A stretch of DNA of 64,000 nucleotides from Arcobacter aquimarinus (GTDB taxonomy: Bacteria; Campylobacterota; Campylobacteria; Campylobacterales; Arcobacteraceae), in assembly GCF_013177635.1 (NCBI RefSeq), contig NZ_CP030944.1, forward strand, positions 1,302,001 to 1,366,000. The letters run 5' to 3'. The translations under genes and the position numbers were made by a program. The notes under the pieces were generated by a model. It did not search any database and was not told the DNA's origin. It worked only from the letters and a program-made list of their open reading frames with translations. Positions 19,227 to 27,302 of this stretch are shown in pieces; position 1 is the first letter of the stretch, and each line of letters starts with the position of its first letter.

Positions 19227-20249
19227 CTAAGGAATTTGGGGCATATCATACCAATTATCAACAACATAATTCCAAGAGTTAGATTCTTCTACTATTAAAA
19301 TTTCACTATTAGTTGTATTATCTACAATTTCAACTGTAACACCAAAAGAAGATGAGAGATAATTATCATTTAAATCAGTTATATCAAAACCAATTATAAA
19401 CGTTTGAGTTCTAGACATTAAAACATAAGGATATATTTTATAATTATTTATTACAATAAAATCCATTATATCTGCTGTAACTTCTAATCTTTGTGAAATT
19501 AACTGAACTACTAAATTATCTGTAATTATTGTTTTTTCACCATCAATATTAAAAGTATATTTAATCTCTCCTATGTAGTCAGTAGAAGCACTATAATTTG
19601 TTAAAAATGCATAACTATCATTATTAGTTACAAATGTTGAATTAAAATTGATTGGAGATAAATTTGTATTACTGTCTTCATTTGGAGGAGTTGTAGAACC
19701 TTGATTATTTTCTAAATTATCTAATCTTTGTAAAATATTTGTAATTTCCGAAGATGATAAAAAATGATTTAACAAATCATCTTTTTGAATTTGCGTCATA
19801 TTTTCAAAAGCAAAATCTTTTCCTTTCAAGCTTTCTAACCATTTTAATTCTGTACCTTCAAAACCTTCATTAACTGCAATTTGATAAGCACTTAATCCAT
19901 CTTGACCATCTAAACCTTTTTCACCTTTTAAAGATTCTATTTGTTCCTGTGTTAAGTTTAATGTGATATTTGAAACATCAATATTATTTAAAATATTTTC
20001 AAATTCACTTAATTTAGTTTGGAATTGTGTTTTATAATCTTCTATTTCAGAAACTAGTAAAGTTAATTGAGTATTTGACACCTTTTGTAAAGTATCGTAG
20101 ATTTCTGATATTTGGTTGTCAAAATCTTTTAATTGGTCTAATGTTACATCATTTGAATTAATTAGATTTTTATATCTTGAAACTTGTTCTTTTAAAGTTT
20201 CTAGCATATCATCTATAATTTGTTTTTTTATATCTACAGCTTCAGCCAT
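19227..20249 (-). CDS. Probable phage fibre/spike protein
   Basis: A 340-residue protein. Residues about 5-95 are predicted coiled coil (heptads of Leu/Ile with many Glu/Lys/Gln). Then comes a short collagen-like segment (GEKGLDGQDG, about 110-119), followed by a YQIAVNEGFEGTELKWLESLKG-type module, which occurs in many phage tail fibres and collagen-like surface proteins. The C-terminal half (about 195-340) is Asn/Thr/Ser/Ile-rich and probably beta-structured, as in a receptor-binding head. A trimeric fibre on the virion is the most reasonable reading. It is separated from the upstream gene by two terminators, so it may be expressed at a lower level. Confidence 0.7.
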   Translation of the reverse strand: MAEAVDIKKQIIDDMLETLKEQVSRYKNLINSNDVTLDQLKDFDNQISEIYDTLQKVSNTQLTLLVSEIEDYKTQFQTKLSEFENILNNIDVSNITLNLTQEQIESLKGEKGLDGQDGLSAYQIAVNEGFEGTELKWLESLKGKDFAFENMTQIQKDDLLNHFLSSSEITNILQRLDNLENNQGSTTPPNEDSNTNLSPINFNSTFVTNNDSYAFLTNYSASTDYIGEIKYTFNIDGEKTIITDNLVVQLISQRLEVTADIMDFIVINNYKIYPYVLMSRTQTFIIGFDITDLNDNYLSSSFGVTVEIVDNTTNSEILIVEESNSWNYVVDNWYDMPQIP

Positions 20250-20284
20250 ATTTTATATCCTTTTATTAAATTTAAAGTAAAAAA

Positions 20285-20310
20285 AAAGGGTAGCAATTAA
20301 GCCACCCTTT
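20285..20310 (-). terminator. Second terminator downstream of the 129-residue prophage gene
   Basis: Read leftward, the stem AAAGGGTGGC/GCTACCCTTT (one A-C mismatch, loop of six) is followed by about nine T residues. It lies between the 129-residue protein and the fibre gene and forms a tandem pair with the hairpin at 20,329-20,349. Confidence 0.75.
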
Positions 20311-20328
20311 AATTAAAGAACAAAGAAA

Positions 20329-20349
20329 AAAAGAGGTTTACCCTCTTTT
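20329..20349 (-). terminator. Terminator directly after the 129-residue prophage gene
   Basis: An 8-bp perfect stem (AAAAGAGG/CCTCTTTT, five-base loop) read leftward and followed by a T-run begins right after the stop codon at 20,351. Two consecutive terminators after one gene suggest a strong, separately controlled transcript. Confidence 0.8.
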
Positions 20350-20350
20350 C

Positions 20351-20740
20351 TTAAGCCATATACTCTTTTCTTACAACATTTATAGATGTTGGTGTTTCAG
20401 TTGGAAGTAATGCAAAAGGTTTAGAAGTTGAAAGAGCTGCTTTAATATCTTCTACCTGTGCAGTTTGTTTAAAGTGAATCACACCTGAAAAAGGTCTAAT
20501 AACTGAAAATTGATTTTGAGGACCATTTAAAGTAATTTTTGTAACTGGATTAGTTTCAGAAACTAAAGTATCTTTTCCAGTCATATCTGATAAAGCTTCA
20601 TCAACTTTTTTAACTTCATAACCACCCTCTAATAAAGAGCATACTGCTGTTACATCTGCGTCATCACCTTCCATTTGAAAACTTGATGAAGTTGGAACAC
20701 CTTTTAAATTTAATTTTTGTGTTACTATATGTTTTGCCAT
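20351..20740 (-). CDS. Candidate abundant virion protein, unknown family
   Basis: A 129-residue protein without a signal peptide or membrane helix. The pattern of alternating hydrophobic residues predicts mostly beta-strands. It has no family that I recognise. Its setting is telling: its own strong ribosome site (AAGGAAAAAAAATG), a candidate promoter with an exact TTGACA box, a terminator for the upstream operon at 20,899-20,928, and two terminators directly downstream. A gene insulated this way in a phage often encodes a major coat or decoration protein, which is an inference. Composition is less Lys/Asn-biased than its neighbours. Confidence 0.65.
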   Translation of the reverse strand: MAKHIVTQKLNLKGVPTSSSFQMEGDDADVTAVCSLLEGGYEVKKVDEALSDMTGKDTLVSETNPVTKITLNGPQNQFSVIRPFSGVIHFKQTAQVEDIKAALSTSKPFALLPTETPTSINVVRKEYMA

Positions 20741-20809
20741 TTTTTTTCCTTAATTTTAAATTTGTTTTTGGTCTTTTTTTTGGGCATATTTTAAAAGAAC
20801 AAGGGAATT

Positions 20810-20836
20810 ATTTTATAAAACTTGTTTGTTTGTCAA
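20810..20836 (-). promoter_or_regulatory. Candidate promoter of the 129-residue prophage gene
   Basis: On the minus strand TTGACA (20,836-20,831) is followed at a 15-bp spacing by TAAAAT (20,815-20,810), with further TATAAA-like sequence in between. It lies about 70-95 bases upstream of the ATG in a long AT-rich leader. The -10 element and spacing are imperfect. Confidence 0.5.
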
Positions 20837-20898
20837 TAGGAATTTTTTTTTATTAAAATAGCGATTTTTAGGTATCTACAGAGAAAAAAAGTCATACT

Positions 20899-20928
20899 AT
20901 AGGTTTTATTAAAAAAAATAAAACCTAT
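20899..20928. terminator. Terminator at the end of the leftward structural operon
   Basis: A 12-bp perfect inverted repeat (ATAGGTTTTATT/AATAAAACCTAT, loop of six A/T) overlaps the stop codon of the gene ending at 20,925. Read rightward it is followed by TTTTTG. Read leftward the tail is less T-rich. It probably limits read-through into the 129-residue gene. Confidence 0.6.
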
Positions 20929-21275
20929 TTTTGTATTTTAAATGAAATATTTTTTATTTGTTTATTATTAATTTTCAAATTTGTTTTAATAAAATTACAA
21001 ATAAAATCTTCACTAAGACTCTTTTTAATTAAAGGTATTTTAATATCAATCATAGAGTTATCTTCATTAAAAGCTTTAAAGATAAAATTTTGATTTTTCA
21101 AATCAGTTAAAGTTATATTTTTTATTTTATTTTCATAAACATACTCTCTAATTTCTAAAACATTTGCTCCAACAACATTATCAAAAAAATTTAATATATC
21201 ATTAACGCTATCTGCTTCAAAATCCCCATAATGGGTTTTATTATTATTTTTATATGTAACTTGATATTTCATCAA
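20925..21275 (-). CDS. Prophage protein, paralogue A of a tandem pair
   Basis: A 116-residue protein that resembles its upstream neighbour (21,272-21,637) in the N-terminal 50 residues: both have an aromatic-rich first strand and then FEAD(x)xND(V/I)LNFFD. This indicates a tandem duplication followed by divergence. It has no signal peptide and is predicted alpha/beta. It overlaps the upstream gene by four bases (ATGA), so the two are translationally coupled. Two related small proteins could form a hetero-oligomer in the particle or a lysis/immunity pair. Function unknown. Confidence 0.65.
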   Translation of the reverse strand: MMKYQVTYKNNNKTHYGDFEADSVNDILNFFDNVVGANVLEIREYVYENKIKNITLTDLKNQNFIFKAFNEDNSMIDIKIPLIKKSLSEDFICNFIKTNLKINNKQIKNISFKIQK

Positions 21276-21637
21276 TCTACCTCCAACATTGACAAAATGG
21301 TTTCTATTTTTTCACCATTTAAAAGCAAATATTTTTTAATATTTGTTTCTATAGTTTGTCTAGTTAAATTTTCTTTAGGAAATCTAATTTCAATAATATT
21401 AGTATAATTTTTAGTTTGTACCATTGCTTTTATTGTTCTTTTTGTTTGCACGGAGTCATAGGCTAAAGCCCCCGACCCCGTACCTATTAAATACTCTTTT
21501 GAGTAAACAACTTTTTTAATATTTGTTACTACGCAATCACTTAAAGAATCAAAGAAGTTAAGAACATCATTTTTATTATCTGCTTCAAAATAAACAGAAT
21601 CAGAGCGACCACTATATAAAGATACGTAAAATAACAT
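21272..21637 (-). CDS. Prophage protein, paralogue B of a tandem pair
   Basis: A 121-residue relative of the downstream gene, sharing the YFEADNKNDVLNFFDS-type segment. It differs by an internal Gly/Ala-rich insertion around residues 52-60 (GTGSGALAYDS). That segment is encoded by the GC-rich hairpin at 21,450-21,481, so the DNA structure, rather than the peptide, may have been selected there. It starts on the last base of the stop codon of the gene upstream (TAATG). Function unknown. Confidence 0.65.
   Translation of the reverse strand: MLFYVSLYSGRSDSVYFEADNKNDVLNFFDSLSDCVVTNIKKVVYSKEYLIGTGSGALAYDSVQTKRTIKAMVQTKNYTNIIEIRFPKENLTRQTIETNIKKYLLLNGEKIETILSMLEVD
21450..21481. other. GC-rich nested stem-loop inside a prophage gene
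   Basis: Thirty-two bases with about 62 % G+C in a background of about 27 % form an 8-bp stem (ACGGAGTC/GACCCCGT, one wobble or mismatch depending on strand), a symmetrical 3 x 3 internal loop, a 3-bp stem (GGC/GCC) and a TAAA loop. It falls in the extra segment that one of the two paralogous genes has and the other lacks. Possible roles are a packaging signal or secondary origin. See findings. Confidence 0.6.
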
Positions 21638-22440
21638 TACTTTACCTTTGAGTAACCAATAGTAGTGATGAAATCTATAAAAGCTTGAGCCTGATTAACA
21701 ATATTTCCTTCTACATCTTTAGCAACATCTGCAACACTATTTAATTTATCAACAAAAGCTTGATTAAAAATTTGAGGATTAGTAGCAAAATTATATCCCG
21801 TAACATCTTGATACAATTTTTTATCATAATTATTTAATTCCCAACTTCCTGATTTTAGTTTAGAGTTAAATAATGCCCTCTTTTGTTCAAACTTTTCAGA
21901 AACAATATTTTGAGAATTAGTAACTTGTTTATTTAAATTTCTCATTCTTTCAGCTTGTATCATTGTTTGTGTTTGTCGTTCCCTTGATATAACAGTAGTT
22001 AAATTATTAACACTATGATTTGACATTTTAGCTATTGCTATTCTTTCGTTTTGGTCGCCTACTATTGCATCAACTCCAAATCTTAAAACACGAGAGCCAA
22101 CTCTTCCAACCAAAGGAACATTTTCCAAACCTTTTGAAAGGTTTCTTAATTTTTTAGTTAAAGAACCAGTTTTTACAAAAGTAACTAATGCAGTAGTTGA
22201 AAGTACAAGTTTAGCAGTTGCATATTGTGAAACTGTAACAATTACAGAGTTCATAACTTGAAATTTAAAAGACATCAAAGCACTTGATAAAGCTTCATCT
22301 ATAATAGAATCATCACCAGTTATAAGAGCATTTTCAAGAGGTTTCATTGATTTTTCACCTAACATATAGGTTACACCTGTTATCAATTCATCATTAAAAT
22401 CTTCAAGTGTATTTTCTAAAATATTTCCGATTTTAGCCAT
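21637..22440 (-). CDS. Probable minor virion protein with hydrophobic core
   Basis: A 267-residue basic protein. A hydrophobic stretch (about residues 62-90) could insert in or perturb a membrane. It is followed by a Gly/Arg-rich basic segment (about 95-122) and a long helical region with Gln/Arg (about 140-205). This combination of membrane-active helix, basic patch and coiled helix is reminiscent of genome-delivery or pilot proteins of small phages, though no family match is recognised. It overlaps the upstream gene by eight bases and the downstream gene by one. Confidence 0.55.
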   Translation of the reverse strand: MAKIGNILENTLEDFNDELITGVTYMLGEKSMKPLENALITGDDSIIDEALSSALMSFKFQVMNSVIVTVSQYATAKLVLSTTALVTFVKTGSLTKKLRNLSKGLENVPLVGRVGSRVLRFGVDAIVGDQNERIAIAKMSNHSVNNLTTVISRERQTQTMIQAERMRNLNKQVTNSQNIVSEKFEQKRALFNSKLKSGSWELNNYDKKLYQDVTGYNFATNPQIFNQAFVDKLNSVADVAKDVEGNIVNQAQAFIDFITTIGYSKVK

Positions 22441-23509
22441 TGTTTATATCCTTTGTATTTTCAGGGAAGTCGATTTTATTATTATCATATTGTTGAAACT
22501 GGTCAAATAAATATTTTATAAGATTAGTTTCTTCATCTTTTTCAGTTTCACCAGTTTGTGTAGGTTTTTGAATCCCTAAACCATCAAACATTTTTCCTAA
22601 AACATTTCCATAATCCATTTTATTTTCAGCAGTTTCAGAAATTGCAAACTCTGAATCTTTTATAGCTTTTGCTTCACGTGGTTTTATAACCTTCCCTTCA
22701 CTATTTGTTAAAGTTGTTAATCCATCTTTTTCAAAGTCTAGTTTTTCAGATTCTTTATTTAATGTATCTATATGAGTTGTTAAATTTTCAGAAACTAAAG
22801 CTAATCCACCATTATTATAAAAATCATAGTAACTATTTTGTTTTGTAAGATTTTCTACAATTTTAGTATTTGTTGTTTTTTGACTTTCAACACCTTCTAC
22901 TAACTTTTGATTAGTAGCTATTTGATTTTCATTTCTTGAATTTATAGCATTTACAATTGATTCAGTATCTATATTTAAATTACCCATACTTATTGAATTA
23001 GCATTTAATTCTAGTTTTTGTTCTTTTGTTGCTTTTACTATTTCTTTTAATTGATCTCTAATTTCAGAACTAACAATATATTGTTCACTTTGTAGAACTT
23101 GTGAAGCTTCATTTATTCTAGCTTGTTCAGACAACATCATAGCATTAGCTAAAGTAGCATCTAAATTGGATTTTAAAAGATTAGCAATTTTTTGCATACT
23201 TTTTGCATTTTCAATAGATACAGTTGCATCAAGTTTTGCTTTTTCTATATTTAATTTAAATTCAGCCTCTTTTAGTTTATTTGAACCTTGCATAGTAGAA
23301 AGAATATTATCTGTATTTGTTTCAACTGGTGGAACTGGTGTAGTAGTGTTACCTACACTATCCAATAAATCCATAATTCCTTTTATTTCAGGTGAATACT
23401 CTTCCTCTGTACCACCAACAAAAGTAAAAGTCATAGGATTAACAGTATTACGAAATGTTTTAATTTCCTCACCTTTTTCATTTGTACTATATTCGATATA
23501 AGTAGCCAT
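22433..23509 (-). CDS. Coiled-coil probable virion protein
   Basis: A 358-residue acidic protein. The N-terminal 60 residues include a beta-like segment and a Pro/Thr-rich linker (about 56-66). Residues about 75-235 are long helices with few hydrophobic clusters, typical of coiled coil. The tail (about 310-358) is acidic. It starts within the stop of the 61-residue gene and overlaps the downstream gene by eight bases. No enzymatic motif is present. A DNA-injection or internal scaffold role is plausible by context, but it is inference only. Confidence 0.55.
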   Translation of the reverse strand: MATYIEYSTNEKGEEIKTFRNTVNPMTFTFVGGTEEEYSPEIKGIMDLLDSVGNTTTPVPPVETNTDNILSTMQGSNKLKEAEFKLNIEKAKLDATVSIENAKSMQKIANLLKSNLDATLANAMMLSEQARINEASQVLQSEQYIVSSEIRDQLKEIVKATKEQKLELNANSISMGNLNIDTESIVNAINSRNENQIATNQKLVEGVESQKTTNTKIVENLTKQNSYYDFYNNGGLALVSENLTTHIDTLNKESEKLDFEKDGLTTLTNSEGKVIKPREAKAIKDSEFAISETAENKMDYGNVLGKMFDGLGIQKPTQTGETEKDEETNLIKYLFDQFQQYDNNKIDFPENTKDINNG

Positions 23510-23694
23510 TATTTAGCTCCAAAAACTTTATTTAATTTTATTAATTCTTCTAAGATTTTTTGAAGCAATCCCTCACAAACTTCTACAGCTTCATTATCTG
23601 TTGTATCTGTTGTTTCAGGTTGTGTTGTATCTGTTGTATCTGTTTGTGGATTATCTGTTGTTTCAGGTTGTGTTGTATCCGTTGTTTCAGCCAT
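23509..23694 (-). CDS. Thr/Asp repeat peptide with amphipathic C-terminus
   Basis: A 61-residue protein. The first half is a low-complexity repeat of Thr, Asp, Gln, Pro and Glu (TTDTTQPETTD twice). The second half (about 38-61) is an amphipathic helix with one Cys. The DNA shows the matching near-repeats in 23,600-23,692, prone to slippage. It could be a flexible linker or decoration protein of the particle. It is one base from overlapping the coiled-coil gene and ten bases from the 403-residue gene. Confidence 0.6.
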   Translation of the reverse strand: MAETTDTTQPETTDNPQTDTTDTTQPETTDTTDNEAVEVCEGLLQKILEELIKLNKVFGAK

Positions 23695-23703
23695 TTTTTT
23701 CCT

Positions 23704-24915
23704 TTATTTTTGTTTTTTCATGCAGTTTAGCAAACAGCATTTTTTCTTTTTTAATTCTTCTTTAAAATCTTGAAGAAAACCAAAATCACCAGTTGTAGAA
23801 TTTGGAGCATTTACAAAGCCTTCAAATTCAGGCAATGCAAAAAATTTTAATCTAAAATAAATATTATCAATTTCATAAGAGTATGTAGTTTTTATATAAT
23901 CAAATGCTCTAAAATCTTCAATAGTTTTTTCTGTTTTTAAATCAAATGAGATAGGTTCTATTACATACATTACTAAACCACAATCAGAATAAAAAACATA
24001 ATGTGGATATTGTGGTTCTATCGAAAATCTTTTATATGTTTTAAAAACAGACTTATCAATTATTTCAATACTTCTTTCACCTTCACTATTATATGAATCT
24101 ACATAAGATTCTTGAATATAATGAATCAAATCGGAATAAATATCAAATGAAGTATGAAGCTTTATATAAGTTAATTGTTGTAAATTAGTAAATATATTAT
24201 ATGGTTGCGATGTTTCAGGATTAATATTTATATTTTTAGGTTTTAAATTAAATTTAGAATCTATTTGTTCATTATGAAGGTGTGAATAATTAGCATCACT
24301 AATCTTATAATAACCAATAGTTTCAAAAAAATTAGACATATCAACATAATAAGTATCTGTAATAGTACCTCTATAATCATCAATTTGTCTAGCGTGATAA
24401 ATAGAAAGATATATAAGTGATTTATTATCATTTAAAATATTTTCATAAATTAAACCTGTCGCAATATTCACCCATTTATCATTAAATCTAACCAAATAAT
24501 TGTATTGAGTACCAAATAAAGTACTAAATTTATCATATGCAACTCTTAAAAAACTAACAAATTGAAAAGTTTTATTTTGTGCATATTTAAAGTGGTCAAA
24601 GCATCTATCTTTTTCTTGCTCATAGTAATAATCTATTTCAACTTGATTCATGTTTGATTTTTCTTCAAGAGATAAATCTATAATACAATTATCTTTTAAA
24701 GGTCTATAATCCATCTCTTCATTTGTTGAAAGAGATAATCTAAGTTGCTGAAAACCCCATTCCATAAAATATTGGTCAGGTGTAATTTTTTTTGAATATA
24801 AATTATCACCCTCACCATATTGTTTCATCATTCTAGAATTAGCATCATAAAACGCAAAAGATTGAACAATAGTATTTCCATAATCTATTTTATATGGGTT
24901 ATATACTTCATACAT
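23704..24915 (-). CDS. Largest probable structural protein of the prophage
   Basis: A 403-residue protein rich in Tyr, Phe, Asp and Asn, without a signal peptide, membrane helix or enzymatic motif. The long run of predicted beta-strands (about 100-365) with short helices would suit a capsid or spike fold. The C-terminus is basic with a CCLLNC cysteine cluster (about 392-397). I do not recognise a family. Because it is the largest non-enzymatic protein in the late block and no other capsid candidate is evident, it is the first one to test for a jelly-roll or double jelly-roll structure. Confidence 0.55.
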   Translation of the reverse strand: MYEVYNPYKIDYGNTIVQSFAFYDANSRMMKQYGEGDNLYSKKITPDQYFMEWGFQQLRLSLSTNEEMDYRPLKDNCIIDLSLEEKSNMNQVEIDYYYEQEKDRCFDHFKYAQNKTFQFVSFLRVAYDKFSTLFGTQYNYLVRFNDKWVNIATGLIYENILNDNKSLIYLSIYHARQIDDYRGTITDTYYVDMSNFFETIGYYKISDANYSHLHNEQIDSKFNLKPKNININPETSQPYNIFTNLQQLTYIKLHTSFDIYSDLIHYIQESYVDSYNSEGERSIEIIDKSVFKTYKRFSIEPQYPHYVFYSDCGLVMYVIEPISFDLKTEKTIEDFRAFDYIKTTYSYEIDNIYFRLKFFALPEFEGFVNAPNSTTGDFGFLQDFKEELKKKKCCLLNCMKKQK

Positions 24916-24918
24916 TAT

Positions 24919-25167
24919 TTAACTCTTTGATTTTTGAACAAAAGTTTTATTTTCATTATTTAAAGTTGAAATTGTTTCATCTTCTTTATTAGTCAATCCA
25001 GCTTTAGTATTTTTTGCTCTATCTAAAGCTTCAGCAACACTCTTAATAACTTTAATACCTAAATCAATTCTACTTGCATATTTTACTGGTAAAAGATACA
25101 TTAAAGGAGGATAAACAGCTCCTAAAATTAACAATACATTTCCTAAATTTTCCATTATATTTTCCAT
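24919..25167 (-). CDS. Small membrane protein, possible holin
   Basis: An 82-residue protein with one clear membrane helix near the N-terminus (about residues 8-28) followed by an amphipathic segment and a charged Lys/Asn/Glu tail. It is three bases upstream of the 403-residue gene and one base downstream of the lysozyme gene, the usual place for a holin. It is somewhat like phage r1t-type holins in size and topology, but no signature fixes it. A minor virion membrane protein is the alternative. Confidence 0.55.
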   Translation of the reverse strand: MENIMENLGNVLLILGAVYPPLMYLLPVKYASRIDLGIKVIKSVAEALDRAKNTKAGLTNKEDETISTLNNENKTFVQKSKS

Positions 25168-25168
25168 T

Positions 25169-25669
25169 TTAATATTTCCCTTCTTTCATTAATTTTGATA
25201 AATATTCAGACCTTAAAAGTCCATTATTATTTGCTTTTCCGTCTATTAAATCGTATTCTTTATGTTGTTCATGCCATTTTGAATTTAGCATTTCTTCACT
25301 TGCAAAAAGAAAATGTGATTTAGCTACACCAAAATCACCATTATTAAGAGAAAAAATTGCAACCTCTAAATAATCTATTGTATTTTTAAATCCTAGAAGT
25401 TTAGGAACACCCATATTATAAGCCATTTCGATTAGGACATTTTGCCTAACATCATCAAGCTGATTAAAAACTGGAAGTTTATCTTCTAGTTCTAATTTAA
25501 TATTTAACAAATCATTTTCTAACATAAAAATTGCTTCATTGATTGTTATTCCATTATCTTCTAAGTTTCTACCATAACCTATACTTAGTTTATCAGCGGG
25601 GCATTTGTAAGGTTTTAATTTTAATCCCTCAAATCTTATTATTGATTGTTTTAATTTTGTTAAATCCAT
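25169..25669 (-). CDS. Phage lysozyme, glycoside hydrolase family 24
   Basis: A 166-residue T4-lysozyme-like muramidase. The catalytic Glu is E14 in RFEGLKLKPY, the second acid is D26, and S29 takes the place of the usual Thr, followed by the conserved IGYGR turn. The helical lobe contains the VLIEMAYNMGVPKLLGF block (about 75-95). There is no signal peptide, so export for lysis would need a holin, consistent with the membrane protein next to it. Its presence argues for release by lysis or for a virion-borne wall hydrolase. Confidence 0.92.
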   Translation of the reverse strand: MDLTKLKQSIIRFEGLKLKPYKCPADKLSIGYGRNLEDNGITINEAIFMLENDLLNIKLELEDKLPVFNQLDDVRQNVLIEMAYNMGVPKLLGFKNTIDYLEVAIFSLNNGDFGVAKSHFLFASEEMLNSKWHEQHKEYDLIDGKANNNGLLRSEYLSKLMKEGKY

Positions 25670-25671
25670 TT

Positions 25672-25839
25672 TTATAAATCCTTTAATAAAAAATCATTTT
25701 TAAAATATTTTGAAACTGTTTTCCAGTTCAAACCAGTTATTTTTGCTACTTTATTTATATTTATTGTTTCACCTCCCTTATTAAGTTTAGAAATTGCTTT
25801 AAAAATTAAATTTTGATTTCTTTGAACATCTATACGCAT
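25672..25839 (-). CDS. Small helix-turn-helix protein
   Basis: A 55-residue basic protein. Residues 28-46 (INKVAKITGLNWKTVSKYF) read as a canonical helix-turn-helix with the second helix carrying Trp, Lys and Ser. Its ATG lies inside the last codons of rep (overlap of ten bases), and its stop is two bases before the lysozyme gene. It probably regulates the late operon or the replication genes of the prophage. It is below common length cut-offs. Confidence 0.7.
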   Translation of the reverse strand: MRIDVQRNQNLIFKAISKLNKGGETININKVAKITGLNWKTVSKYFKNDFLLKDL

Positions 25840-27299
25840 AAGAGTTCCTTTCTTTTTTCAAGACAACCAAACTTTTCATAAAAAGCTTTTAATGTTTCTA
25901 TTGTTGGTTTTTCTTCAGGAACAACAACAGAGAAAAGAGCCAAAATATTATTTTCCAAATCATTCTCATATTGTTTAAAATCATCTTCATATTGAACACC
26001 AAAGCCATTTTTATCTTGAATTTGATAAATATGATTTACTTGATTAAAGTAATCAATTGTTTTTATTTTTGCTGTATCAAAAATAGTAAGACCAGTTTTT
26101 TCTTTTTCCTCGTTATTAGCTTCAAGGATAATATCTGCAAGTGCATATTTATCGAATCGACCTCTTAAATGTTTAGTCAAAGTTGAAACCAAAGATTTAA
26201 AAGAATTTTTTACGTAAAGTGCTGAAGGCTTAGAAACCTCTTCAAGATATGTGAGACTTCTACCTTTAGTATGAAAAAATGTTTGTATTTCTTTCCACAA
26301 AGGAGTTATTTCACCTCTTTGGAATCGTTTTCTAATTGCATATTTAGAAAGAAGTTTATAAGAGCCATTTTTTAACTTTTTTTTACCTCTCATAACTTCT
26401 ATAGTAGAATCTTCATTTAAGTCGATATGATGAAACTTTTTCATAAATAAAGACCAAATATCAGGAACAGAGTTTAAGCAGTTAATAGAATCATCAAGGA
26501 ATTTTTTATCATTGAAATAATGTTTTAATTTTTCTCTTCTTATTTGAACTTCTATTCTCCAAACTTCTTTATTTTCATCATAATTAGGAGATACAAACCA
26601 ACGACAAGGTTTAACAAATGATTTTTCAGGAAATTTATTTATTTCATGTGTTTTATTATAGATTCTCATCATAAAATCACCTTTACCAAGAGTAAAACCA
26701 GTGTATTTTTTACCTTCAAAAAAATTTGTAGAATCATCATCATGGTGAAACTCATTTTTTCTAGTAGTTGATTTCATTCTAAAGAAGTCTAAAACATCGA
26801 AGTCATAACCTTGTATATCTGTACAAAGATGTATTTCACTAGCGATTTGTTTAAATTTAGAAAGAATATTTTTTAAAAAACTTGTTGTTTGAGTTACACA
26901 TTTTACATAACCATAACGTGCTAAATATTCCGCCCTATACTCTATTTTTATACAAGGCTGTTTACTTACTTTTTTAAATCTTTTAAAAGATATTGAAACA
27001 TCACCATTTTTTATAGTTACAGCAAATCCCTTTTGAGTTGTTGCCATAATGTGAAACTTTTGATTATGAATTATTTCTGTTATATATCTTTCATCACCAT
27101 TTTTTGAAACAAGTTTTTGAACTTCTTTTTTTAATTCTATTAAGTCTAGAACAAAATCGTTATAATCTATAATTTCACCTTCAGTTAATTCAACAGTAGG
27201 ATATAAATGTTCTTTGTATGTATCTACAGCTTGGTTAATAATATTTATCAAATTTTTTCCCTTATAAATCAGATTAGTGGACTTTGAGATTTGTCTCAT
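25830..27299 (-). CDS. Rolling-circle replication initiation protein (Rep_trans/gene II-like)
   Basis: A 489-residue protein. The middle carries segments typical of replication initiation factors of small plasmids and filamentous phages: HLCTDIQGYDFD (about 158-169), then TGFTLGKGDFMMRIYNKTHEI (about 200-220), then EVWRIEVQIRR (about 249-259). Such proteins nick one strand at an origin and start rolling-circle synthesis. A probable origin lies upstream at 27,869-27,990. The strong ribosome site AAGGGGGGC can be paired by an upstream GCCCC (see 27,303-27,344). It is longer than most family members, so the C-terminal third may be an added domain. Confidence 0.8.
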   Translation of the reverse strand: MRQISKSTNLIYKGKNLINIINQAVDTYKEHLYPTVELTEGEIIDYNDFVLDLIELKKEVQKLVSKNGDERYITEIIHNQKFHIMATTQKGFAVTIKNGDVSISFKRFKKVSKQPCIKIEYRAEYLARYGYVKCVTQTTSFLKNILSKFKQIASEIHLCTDIQGYDFDVLDFFRMKSTTRKNEFHHDDDSTNFFEGKKYTGFTLGKGDFMMRIYNKTHEINKFPEKSFVKPCRWFVSPNYDENKEVWRIEVQIRREKLKHYFNDKKFLDDSINCLNSVPDIWSLFMKKFHHIDLNEDSTIEVMRGKKKLKNGSYKLLSKYAIRKRFQRGEITPLWKEIQTFFHTKGRSLTYLEEVSKPSALYVKNSFKSLVSTLTKHLRGRFDKYALADIILEANNEEKEKTGLTIFDTAKIKTIDYFNQVNHIYQIQDKNGFGVQYEDDFKQYENDLENNILALFSVVVPEEKPTIETLKAFYEKFGCLEKRKELLCV

Positions 27300-27302
27300 T
27301 TA

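Noticed and set aside
23600-23692. A short CRISPR-like or tandem array in the Thr/Asp repeat gene
   Set aside because: Units are 9-30 bases, unequal and in frame, and encode a continuous low-complexity peptide. There are no unique spacers. No CRISPR array was seen elsewhere in the window.
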